Position numbers and translations under genes: made by a program
Source: Thermoplasmata archaeon
GTDB lineage: Archaea; Thermoplasmatota; Thermoplasmata; JAGHBH01
Assembly: GCA_030673205.1 (NCBI GenBank)
Contig: DAOVJP010000134.1
Location: 1 to 5,052 of the forward strand
Direction: 5' to 3'
Length of the DNA: 5,052 nt
The notes under the pieces: generated by a model
What the model was told of the DNA's origin: nothing
The model's input: only the letters and a program-made list of their open reading frames with translations
Databases searched by the model: none
Shown here: one piece after another, positions 1 through 5,052 of the stretch
Layout: each line of letters opens with the position of its first letter
Numbering within the stretch: the stretch's first letter is position 1

Positions 1-138
1 GGAATAGCCTATACTGACGCCATAATAAATGTTGTTTGATGCATTGTTGCCAGTTATCGTGTTGTTCTTGGAATAGACTAGACTGACGCCATAATAGATG
101 TTGTTTGATGCATTGTTGTTAGCGATAAGGTTGCTGCT
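1..138 (-). repeat. Two tandem 69-bp beta-helix coil repeats
   Basis: Bases 1-69 and 70-138 are direct repeats of exactly 69 bp (23 codons), each encoding one coil that ends in NNASNNIYYGVS followed by a variable tail. The first 49 bases of the two units differ at only three positions, while the last 20 match at about half. The array probably continues left of the window, and older, more diverged 21-23-residue coils lie to its right up to about base 360. The repeats keep the reading frame open and are part of the CDS. Confidence 0.85.
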
Positions 139-1839
139 GCCAGAGGAGACGCCTATGCCAACAAAGTTGTTTGCGGCTGTGTTGTTTGTGATGGTGTTGT
201 TGGAAGATTCGAGGTGGATACCGCAATTGGTGTTGTTGCTGGCGACATTGTGTGTGATGTTGTTGTTGCCGGAGTGCCAGAGGTAGATGCCGTAGTTATT
301 GTTCGACGTTATATTGCTGCATAGTACCTGACCATTGGCAGAACCGTTCAGAGTGATACCATTATAGTTCTCCGTCAGCGTGGCGTTGTACAGGAACACG
401 CCATCGGCATATATGGCCAAGCCGGGGTTCGCATCGTCCCAACCAGCGTCGCGGATGGTGCTGTTCTCGACCCTGAAAGTGGCACCGACCAGTACATTGA
501 ACCAGTACTCATGATCGGTGTTGTTCGATCTGACCGTGCTTGGTCCGGTGCCGTTGTCCTGGACGATCATTGAGCCGGTGCCATTGACCTGTATGCCCCA
601 CTCTCCATCAAATGTAAGATTGACCTGGAGCGTAGAGGAGTTGAGATAGTAGTTGCCGTCGATCCAGAGGTTGCCGTTGAGGTACTGGGTGTTGGGGCTG
701 TCCTTTATATCCAGTGTGCCTCCGGGCTGGACAACGGTCGTACCTGTTGCGACGGTGCAGTTCTTGATCGTCAAAGTCCCAGTTCCGGCAATCGTAAGGG
801 TGCCGTCCAGTGCGAAATCGGAGTCGGCGAATGCGCTGTTCTTGCCGATATCTATGTTCTCTATGTAGGTGCCTGGATCGATGTTGAGGGTATCACCGGG
901 GTTAGCGGCGTCAATTGCTTCTTGTATCGTTGCGTAGTCCAGGCCCGAATTGATGTTATGTACTGCGCCGATGGACCAGGTTATCTCGTTGGACCTGGCG
1001 TTGAAGCCCACCTGTGGCGTGTTAACCCCCATATAATTGACACCTTTCACTATGGATGCTATCCGAACCAGGTCGTTGTTAGATGTGAGAACAGGAGTAT
1101 ATGACATGGGAGCGTCGGGGTTGTTGGACATTATCGTTCCATCCACATGCCAGTTATTACCGCCATCGGTGCTGTATTCGATCTGGTATCCTATCAGTGC
1201 GTCCGTTCTCTCCTCCCATGTTGCATAATCGAGATCTTCGTCAGCGTACAACCTCATTCCGTTCCATCTCAGGTCTGAATCGTTCTGATCTATGGTTGGG
1301 AGAGGAATCATCATGACCTGCGCCAGATCCTGAGGGTCCGCAAAGGTCATCGTGTGTTGCCCGACACCGATATAATCCTGTCCGAGGCTCTGACCGTTGA
1401 TGCCATCAACGGATTCGCTATAGACCAGGCAAGTATCTGCTGCCGTCCAGCCTGACCAATTCACGTCCATATCGTAATTGAACAGCATCTCCGGGAAGGT
1501 CGTAGTGTCGAACGCCGGAAAATCGTGATATGAGTGAGGGACCCAGAGAATATCTGAATATCCCACCTCATTATATCCTGCCTTGTTCAATAGCCATAGA
1601 CGTGTACTCACATAACTCGTCCCCGGAGGAGAGGCAGAGCCAGTACCTACCGAACCATCAGTGCAGTTGACCCATCCTGGGTTTTCACCATAGTTGTAAT
1701 GATACACATTACATGCAGTGTACGCATCCGCTTCTTCAGCTATCCCACATGATAGCAGGAACAGCAACGCCACAGCCGCAAGAACGATCAACGAAAATAA
1801 CACTCTATTTTTCTCCCACACTCTATGCAATGGTTCCAT
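1..1839 (-). CDS. Secreted NosD-like right-handed beta-helix protein, C-terminus cut by the window edge
   Basis: The minus strand is open from an ATG at 1839 to base 1 without a stop (613 codons); the 3' end lies outside the window. A GAGGG ribosome binding site (1847-1851) sits 7 nt upstream of the ATG. Residues 1-39 form a signal peptide: basic start (K10, R12), hydrophobic core 13-30, then either a signal peptidase I site (ADA before Y40) or a weak lipobox (LLSC, C31). Residues 40-290 are a domain I do not recognise; 217-231 (GYQIEYSTDGGNNWH) looks like a beta-sandwich strand pair. Residues 293-330 match the N-terminal cap of NosD/periplasmic copper-binding-type repeat proteins (YATIQEAIDAANPGDT, then DPGTYIEN). 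From about 494 the protein runs in 21-23-residue coils of the form GIxLxxSxNNTITxNxASNN, typical of parallel beta-helices. About 20 N-X-S/T sequons cluster after residue 360. Known relatives are extracellular carbohydrate-related or surface proteins; the substrate and function here are unknown. Confidence 0.88.
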   Translation of the reverse strand, partial: MEPLHRVWEKNRVLFSLIVLAAVALLFLLSCGIAEEADAYTACNVYHYNYGENPGWVNCTDGSVGTGSASPPGTSYVSTRLWLLNKAGYNEVGYSDILWVPHSYHDFPAFDTTTFPEMLFNYDMDVNWSGWTAADTCLVYSESVDGINGQSLGQDYIGVGQHTMTFADPQDLAQVMMIPLPTIDQNDSDLRWNGMRLYADEDLDYATWEERTDALIGYQIEYSTDGGNNWHVDGTIMSNNPDAPMSYTPVLTSNNDLVRIASIVKGVNYMGVNTPQVGFNARSNEITWSIGAVHNINSGLDYATIQEAIDAANPGDTLNIDPGTYIENIDIGKNSAFADSDFALDGTLTIAGTGTLTIKNCTVATGTTVVQPGGTLDIKDSPNTQYLNGNLWIDGNYYLNSSTLQVNLTFDGEWGIQVNGTGSMIVQDNGTGPSTVRSNNTDHEYWFNVLVGATFRVENSTIRDAGWDDANPGLAIYADGVFLYNATLTENYNGITLNGSANGQVLCSNITSNNNYGIYLWHSGNNNITHNVASNNTNCGIHLESSNNTITNNTAANNFVGIGVSSGSSNLIANNNASNNIYYGVSLVYSKNNTITGNNASNNIYYGVSIGYS

Positions 1840-1844
1840 ATGTG

Positions 1845-1881
1845 TACCCTCAATAGTACAAGCATGCTCACATAGATAAAT
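1845..1881 (-). promoter_or_regulatory. Candidate TATA element and ribosome binding site of the beta-helix gene
   Basis: On the minus strand an ATTTATCT stretch (plus 1874-1881) resembles an archaeal TATA box. Initiation about 26 nt downstream would fall near 1852, giving a very short leader that begins at about the GAGGG ribosome binding site (1847-1851), 7 nt before the ATG. A perfect 8-bp palindrome AGCATGCT (1861-1868) lies between the TATA-like element and the start. The ribosome binding site is convincing; the TATA call is tentative because this region is AT-rich in several places. Confidence 0.35.
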
Positions 1882-1889
1882 CTTGGTAC

Positions 1890-1943
1890 TTGCATCGGTA
1901 TTTGTATCGATAGTTATTGTATTGACACTTGTATCGACAGCTA
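1890..1943. repeat. Diverged 27-bp tandem duplication built on a TTGTATCGA core
   Basis: Bases 1890-1916 and 1917-1943 align without gaps at 20 of 27 positions, and all seven differences are transitions. Each unit carries two copies of a TTGTATCGA-like core, so cores start at 1890, 1902, 1917 and 1929, with spacings of 12, 15 and 12 bp. The second core includes the palindrome TATCGATA (1905-1912). The repeat lies in the middle of the divergent intergenic region, upstream of both genes. It could be an array of regulator sites or a decayed simple repeat; the sequence does not decide. Confidence 0.6.
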
Positions 1944-1970
1944 TTTCTCGCCTTCTTCCTCATTCACCGA

Positions 1971-1985
1971 ACCCTTTTTATCTCC
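1971..1985 (+). promoter_or_regulatory. Candidate archaeal promoter of the acyl-CoA dehydrogenase gene
   Basis: CTTTTTATC (1974-1982) is the best TATA-like stretch upstream of the dehydrogenase, preceded by CGAACC, which could act as a weak BRE. Initiation about 25 nt downstream would be near 2003, giving a leader of roughly 24 nt that contains the ribosome binding site. The match is not a strong consensus, and no bacterial -35/-10 pair was found instead. Confidence 0.35.
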
Positions 1986-1986
1986 C

Positions 1987-2021
1987 CACCTTCTCCCTGC
2001 CTTCCCCCGAGGGGGGAGGTG
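1987..2021 (+). promoter_or_regulatory. Ribosome binding site of the dehydrogenase inside alternative GC-rich hairpins
   Basis: The run GGGGGGAGGTG (2011-2021) gives a strong GGAGGTG ribosome binding site 5 nt before the ATG at 2027 and decides that start. The same bases can pair in two mutually exclusive ways. A compact stem pairs 2000-2007 with 2012-2019 (8 bp, one G-U, loop CGAG). A longer stem pairs 1987-1997 with 2011-2021 (11 bp, two G-U, 13-nt loop). Either would bury the ribosome binding site in RNA. If transcription starts near 2003, the longer stem cannot form and the compact stem is disrupted, so function depends on the true start site. Confidence 0.5.
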
Positions 2022-2026
2022 TGCCC

Positions 2027-3172
2027 ATGAATTTCGATTACACCGAAGAGCAGTTGATGGTACAGAATACGGCTAGGGATTTCGCGGAGAAGGAGATAAA
2101 GCCCCAGGCCGCCGAATATGATGAAGAGGAGAAGTTCAACCGCGAGCTCTATCGAAAGATGGGCCAGGTGGGACTCATGGGCATGACCATTCCAAAGGAA
2201 TATGGGGGAGCGGGGGTGGGCAAGCTAAGCTACGTCCTCGCTCTGGAAGAGGTGGCCAGGGCCTGCGGCTCTACCGCGCTGACCATGGAGGCACACAACT
2301 CATTGAGCATGCTGCACATTTTCGAGAAAGGTACGGAAGAGCAGAGGCGCAAATACATACCAAAGCTCGCCAGGGGCGAGTGGTTGAGCTGTTGGGCGCT
2401 CACCGAACCCGGCGCAGGCTCCGATGCGGGTGGGACGGATACCGTGGCGGTGTTGGACGGTGACGAATGGGTGCTCAACGGATGCAAGAGCTTCATAACC
2501 ACAGGCCACCCTTCCGATGTGGCGGTGGTCATGGCCATGACCGACAAGAGCAAGGGGGCCAAGGGGATCAGTGCATTCGTGGTGGAAACCAACACTCCAG
2601 GCTACAAGTTCGGCTCGGAGGAGAAGAAACTCGGAATGCGGGCCACCGTGACCTCCGAACTTATTTTCGAGGACTGCAGGATACCGAAGGAGAACCTATT
2701 GGGCAAGATGGGCTTTGGCTTCATCGGCGCCATGCAGATACTAGATGGTGGAAGGGTCGCCATCTCTTCCCTTTCTCTCGGGCTCGCGCAAGCGGCCTTG
2801 GATGAGAGCGTGAAATATGCGAAGGAGCGGGAGCAGTTCGGCCGACCAATAGCCAAGTTCCAGGCGATACAATGGAAATTGGCGGACATGGCAACACAGT
2901 TAGAGGCCGCCAGATTGTTGGTGCACCGCGCCGCGTGGATGGAAGATACAGGGAAGAAGTTCAGCAAGGAAGCCTCCATATCGAAACTATTCTCATCCGA
3001 GATGGCCACCCGGGCCTGCATCGAAGCCATCCAGATACATGGAGGATATGGCTATACCCGCGACTATCCTGTCGAACGTTTCATGAGGGATGCGAAACTC
3101 TGCGAGATAGGCGAAGGCACCAGCGAGGTCCAGCGGATGCTTATAGCGCGCCACCTGTTGGGCGGCAGATAG
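2027..3172 (+). CDS. acd: Acyl-CoA dehydrogenase, short-chain/butyryl-CoA type
   Basis: This cytoplasmic FAD enzyme performs alpha,beta-dehydrogenation of acyl-CoA to trans-2-enoyl-CoA (or the reverse reduction), exchanging electrons with an ETF. The 381-residue product has the usual family length. Residues 1-120 form the N-terminal helical domain, about 121-230 the beta domain, and 231-381 the C-terminal helical domain. The first family signature, ALTEPGAGSDAGG, is at 124-136; the second (QxxGGxGYxxD...RxxxD) spans 336-355. EREQFGRPIAKFQAIQ (267-282) supplies FAD/dimer contacts. E363 in GEGTSEVQR aligns with the catalytic base of short- and medium-chain enzymes, arguing against the isovaleryl/long-chain type whose base lies elsewhere. 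The ATG at 2027 is chosen because family members start MxFxxTEEQ and a GGAGGTG site precedes it; the frame stays open upstream to 1883, but that extension is low-complexity and unlike the family. The gene is convergent with etfBA. Exact chain length or a branched or aromatic substrate cannot be read from sequence. Confidence 0.95.
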   Translation: MNFDYTEEQLMVQNTARDFAEKEIKPQAAEYDEEEKFNRELYRKMGQVGLMGMTIPKEYGGAGVGKLSYVLALEEVARACGSTALTMEAHNSLSMLHIFEKGTEEQRRKYIPKLARGEWLSCWALTEPGAGSDAGGTDTVAVLDGDEWVLNGCKSFITTGHPSDVAVVMAMTDKSKGAKGISAFVVETNTPGYKFGSEEKKLGMRATVTSELIFEDCRIPKENLLGKMGFGFIGAMQILDGGRVAISSLSLGLAQAALDESVKYAKEREQFGRPIAKFQAIQWKLADMATQLEAARLLVHRAAWMEDTGKKFSKEASISKLFSSEMATRACIEAIQIHGGYGYTRDYPVERFMRDAKLCEIGEGTSEVQRMLIARHLLGGR

Positions 3173-3218
3173 GACTGGGGATGTGCCTTGGGCCCATGGT
3201 GGCTTAGGGTATGGGGAT
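3173..3218. other. Convergent spacer between the dehydrogenase gene and etfA
   Basis: Only 46 bp separate the two facing stop codons. It contains a short GGGCCC-centred palindrome (TGGGCCCA, 3189-3196) and two GGGGAT words. It has no T-tract on either strand of the kind that terminates archaeal transcription and no strong hairpin followed by T residues. Transcripts from the two sides may therefore overlap at their 3' ends. Confidence 0.5.
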
Positions 3219-4427
3219 CTAACTTTCCATGCCGCCCAGTCCCCGGGCCTCGAGCTCTTTGATCATCAACGGCACTATCTCGTATAGATCACCAACTATT
3301 CCATAATCGGCCACGCCGAATATAGGCGCGTTCGGGTCCTTGTTGATGGCCACTATGATCTTGGATGTTTCCATTCCTGCGCGGTGTTGGATGGACCCGC
3401 TTATACCGCAGGCGATGTAGAGTTCGGGACGCACGGTCTTTCCGGTCTGACCGACCTGATGGTCTTTCTCTATCCATTCGTTCTCGACCGTGGGGCGGGA
3501 TCCTCCGACCTCGGCGCCCAGCACCGCGGCCAGTTTCTGTATGAGCTTGAAGCCTTCCTGGTTTCCCAGCCCTCTTCCTCCGGATACGATGATCTTTGCC
3601 TCTTCGAGGTTGACGCCCTTCTTATCATCCTTGACTATCTCGATGATCTTTGTTAAGAAATCCTTATCGGACAGCTCCGGTCTGACATCTATTATCTCGC
3701 CCTGGCGTGTGTCGTCCCTGGGCTTCTCTTCCATTATCCCCGGACGGACAGTAGACATTTGTGGGCGGTGGTTCGGCGTTTCGATGGTGGCCATCACGTT
3801 CCCGCCGAAGGCAGGCCGGGTCTGCAACAGGTTCTTTGTCTCCGGATCGATGGCGAGCTTGGTACAGTCCGCGGTGAGCCCGGTGTTTATCCTCTGCGCT
3901 ATCCGTGGAGCCAGGTCCCTGCCGATGTGCGTAGCTCCGTAGAGCACGACTGCGGGTCTGCTCTCCTCAATGATATCTATCATCACCTTTGCGTAGGATG
4001 AGGTCTGATAATGTTCCAGACGCGGCTCGTCGACAACATACACCTTGTCGGCGCTGTGGGCCACCAGGTCCTTCGCCAGTCCCTTTACGCCGGAGCCCAA
4101 GAGGTATGCATACACGGGTTCGCCGAGCGCATCAGCCAGATCCCTTGCGGCTCCCAATAGTTGGGTGACCACGCTGCTCAGGTGCCCTTCACGCTGTTCG
4201 GCGAAAACGGCCACACCCGCATGGCTTGAGGTATCCGCGGCCTCTTTCTCCTCCAAACCCTCCTGGACTATCGCATCCTTCGGGCAGGATTCTATGCAGG
4301 CGCCGCAGTTCGTACACTTGTCGTTTATGATGGCCTTTCCATCCACCATGTCGATGGCGGCGTAGGGACAGCTCTTCAAACAGAGCTTGCATCCGACGCA
4401 CAACTCGGAGATGACCTTCGTGTTCAT
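3219..4427 (-). CDS. etfA: Electron transfer flavoprotein alpha subunit with N-terminal 2[4Fe-4S] ferredoxin domain
   Basis: The 402-residue cytoplasmic subunit binds FAD and carries electrons between the acyl-CoA dehydrogenase and other carriers, as a dimer with EtfB. Residues 1-52 are a bacterial-type ferredoxin module with two full cluster motifs: C10, C13, C16, C20-P and C38, C41, C44, C48-P. A charged linker (about 53-70) leads into the EtfA N-terminal domain (about 71-250: GLTADCT at 183-189, TRPAFGGN at 203-210). The FAD-binding domain follows (about 275-395): SR at 309-310, QVGQTGKT at 324-331, and the family signature LYIACGISGSIQH (336-348) ending at N362. Ordinary EtfA is about 315-340 residues, so the extra length is the ferredoxin module, known in the Acetobacterium caffeyl-CoA reductase and lactate dehydrogenase ETFs. 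The ATG at 4427 is favoured over in-frame upstream starts because AGGAGGT (4435-4441) lies 7 nt before it and it overlaps the etfB stop as ATGA. Bifurcation is an inference. Confidence 0.95.
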   Translation of the reverse strand: MNTKVISELCVGCKLCLKSCPYAAIDMVDGKAIINDKCTNCGACIESCPKDAIVQEGLEEKEAADTSSHAGVAVFAEQREGHLSSVVTQLLGAARDLADALGEPVYAYLLGSGVKGLAKDLVAHSADKVYVVDEPRLEHYQTSSYAKVMIDIIEESRPAVVLYGATHIGRDLAPRIAQRINTGLTADCTKLAIDPETKNLLQTRPAFGGNVMATIETPNHRPQMSTVRPGIMEEKPRDDTRQGEIIDVRPELSDKDFLTKIIEIVKDDKKGVNLEEAKIIVSGGRGLGNQEGFKLIQKLAAVLGAEVGGSRPTVENEWIEKDHQVGQTGKTVRPELYIACGISGSIQHRAGMETSKIIVAINKDPNAPIFGVADYGIVGDLYEIVPLMIKELEARGLGGMES

Positions 4428-4441
4428 GATACCGACCTCCT
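4424..4441 (-). promoter_or_regulatory. ATGA stop/start overlap and internal ribosome binding site of etfA
   Basis: The etfB stop TGA (4426-4424) shares two bases with the etfA start ATG (4427-4425). A strong AGGAGGT site (4435-4441, minus strand) lies inside the last etfB codons, 7 nt from the etfA start. This layout gives translational coupling and a 1:1 supply of the two subunits, and it fixes the etfA start. Confidence 0.85.
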
Positions 4442-5052
4442 GACAACGTTCTTTTCCTTCAACCGGTCTATCAATATCTTGGCCTTGGCCTGTCCGCTCT
4501 CCCCCTCTATCATCTCTCCGGTGCCCTTTGGCTCCGGGGCGAAGGTCTTGCGCACCTGGGTCGGCGAGCCGTTCAATCCTATCTTCTCCGGATCGGCCCC
4601 CACGTCCGCGGCGCTCCACGTCTTTATCTCATGGGTCCTGTGGGCATCCACTATCCTCCCCATATTGGGATAACGAGGATCGTTGAGGTCCTTTATGACG
4701 GTGAGCAGACAGGGCATTCCCACTTCTAGAACAACGTGGCTGTCCTCAAGGGCGCGCTCCACCACGAGCTTATCCTCTTTCTTCTCCACTTTCCGAACAT
4801 AGGTTACCTGTGGGAGTCCCAGGGAGTCTGCGAGCTGGGGGCCTATCTGGGCCGTATCCCCATCAATGGCCTCCCGTCCGCAGAATATGATATCATAATG
4901 TCCTATCTTCTCTATCCCCTTGGCGAGGGCGAACGCGGTCGCCCACGTATCCGCCCCGGCAAACGCGCGATCGGAGAGCAGAACGGTCTCATCCACGCCC
5001 ATCGCATATACCTCGCGGAGCGCCACAGTGGCCTGGGGCGGCCCCATGGTGA
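4424..5052 (-). CDS. etfB: Electron transfer flavoprotein beta subunit, N-terminus cut by the window edge
   Basis: The C-terminal 208 or so residues of EtfB are visible. The first 50-60 residues, including the usual MKIxVxVKQVPD start, lie beyond base 5052. MGPPQA at 5047 is the conserved segment after the second strand of EtfB and is not the start. Counting from that Met, SDRAFAGADTWATA (25-38) and REAIDGDTAQIGPQLA (58-73) form the nucleotide-binding loops. The latter is the GDTAQxGP form seen in clostridial and Acidaminococcus ETFs, where EtfB holds a second FAD; mitochondrial ETF has DDDCNQTG there and binds AMP. LNDPRYPNMGRIVDA (121-135) corresponds to the partner-recognition loop, with M129 at about the place of the leucine that anchors dehydrogenases in human ETF. 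The C-terminal helical arm (about 180-207) wraps EtfA in known structures. etfB precedes etfA and ends within its start codon, so the two are probably co-translated. Confidence 0.94.
   Translation of the reverse strand, partial: TMGPPQATVALREVYAMGVDETVLLSDRAFAGADTWATAFALAKGIEKIGHYDIIFCGREAIDGDTAQIGPQLADSLGLPQVTYVRKVEKKEDKLVVERALEDSHVVLEVGMPCLLTVIKDLNDPRYPNMGRIVDAHRTHEIKTWSAADVGADPEKIGLNGSPTQVRKTFAPEPKGTGEMIEGESGQAKAKILIDRLKEKNVVRRSVS

Noticed and set aside
1..138. CRISPR-like direct repeats at the left edge
   Set aside because: The 69-bp spacing equals 23 codons, the frame stays open through all units, and the peptide is a typical beta-helix coil. There are no unique spacers between short identical repeats.
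98..1316. Five short plus-strand ORFs of 60-71 codons in the left third
   Set aside because: All are antisense to the continuous 613-codon minus-strand frame, which has a signal peptide and beta-helix repeats. None has a recognisable product.
1883..2026. In-frame N-terminal extension of the acyl-CoA dehydrogenase from a TTG at 1883, with a hydrophobic stretch resembling a signal or membrane segment
   Set aside because: The extension translates the 27-bp tandem repeat and the GC-rich hairpin. Cytoplasmic acyl-CoA dehydrogenases have no such leader, and the ATG at 2027 has a strong ribosome binding site and gives the standard family length.
2230..3030. Minus-strand ORFs of 121 and 142 codons inside the dehydrogenase gene
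   Set aside because: They are antisense shadows of a well-conserved gene and have no family resemblance.
3173..3218. GGGCCC palindrome as a transcription terminator
   Set aside because: The stem is very short and no T-rich tract follows it on either strand.
3384..4365. Plus-strand ORFs of up to 150 codons opposite etfA
   Set aside because: They are antisense to a frame with complete ETF and ferredoxin motifs, and their products look like random translation.
4428..4619. 64-residue Arg/Gly-rich N-terminal extension of EtfA
   Set aside because: It lies wholly inside etfB in another frame, has no family resemblance, and the ATG at 4427 has an ideal ribosome binding site and a coupled ATGA overlap.
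4424..5047. Reading etfB as complete with its start at 5047
   Set aside because: MGPPQA is a conserved internal EtfB segment, the N-terminal 50-60 residues are missing, and the frame stays open to the window edge.

Overview
The window most likely comes from an archaeon, possibly a Thermoplasmatota-type euryarchaeon. This is an inference. It rests on heavy use of ATA (Ile) and AGG (Arg) codons, TATA-like rather than -35/-10 promoter elements, good GGAGG-type ribosome binding sites, and a large secreted Asn-rich NosD-type beta-helix protein full of N-glycosylation sequons. No rRNA, tRNA or marker gene fixes the lineage, and a bacterium is not excluded.

Layout. (1) Bases 1-1839, minus strand: the N-terminal 613 codons of a secreted right-handed beta-helix protein. 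Its C-terminus runs off the left edge, and the last visible part consists of near-identical 69-bp coil repeats. (2) Bases 1840-2026: a divergent intergenic region with TATA-like elements, a diverged 27-bp tandem repeat and a GC-rich hairpin that overlaps the next gene's ribosome binding site. (3) Bases 2027-3172, plus strand: a complete 381-residue short-chain/butyryl-type acyl-CoA dehydrogenase with its catalytic glutamate. (4) Bases 3173-3218: a short convergent spacer with no clear terminator. (5) Bases 3219-5052, minus strand: an electron transfer flavoprotein operon, etfB (5'-truncated by the right edge) followed by etfA, overlapping by ATGA. EtfA carries an N-terminal two-cluster [4Fe-4S] ferredoxin domain.

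How they fit together. The dehydrogenase oxidises acyl-CoA (or reduces enoyl-CoA) and needs an ETF as electron partner, and the adjacent etfBA operon is the obvious candidate. The ferredoxin-fused EtfA and the GDTAQ-type EtfB resemble the flavin-bifurcating ETFs of anaerobes, such as the caffeyl-CoA reductase and lactate dehydrogenase complexes of Acetobacterium, more than mitochondrial ETF. The unit could therefore couple acyl-CoA/enoyl-CoA chemistry to NAD and ferredoxin. The secreted beta-helix protein appears unrelated and probably sits on the cell surface.

I found no mobile element, CRISPR array, RNA gene or clearly new system. The items most worth a second look are the ferredoxin-fused ETF, the hairpins over the dehydrogenase ribosome binding site, the repeat in the divergent promoter region, and the mosaic pattern of the beta-helix repeats.
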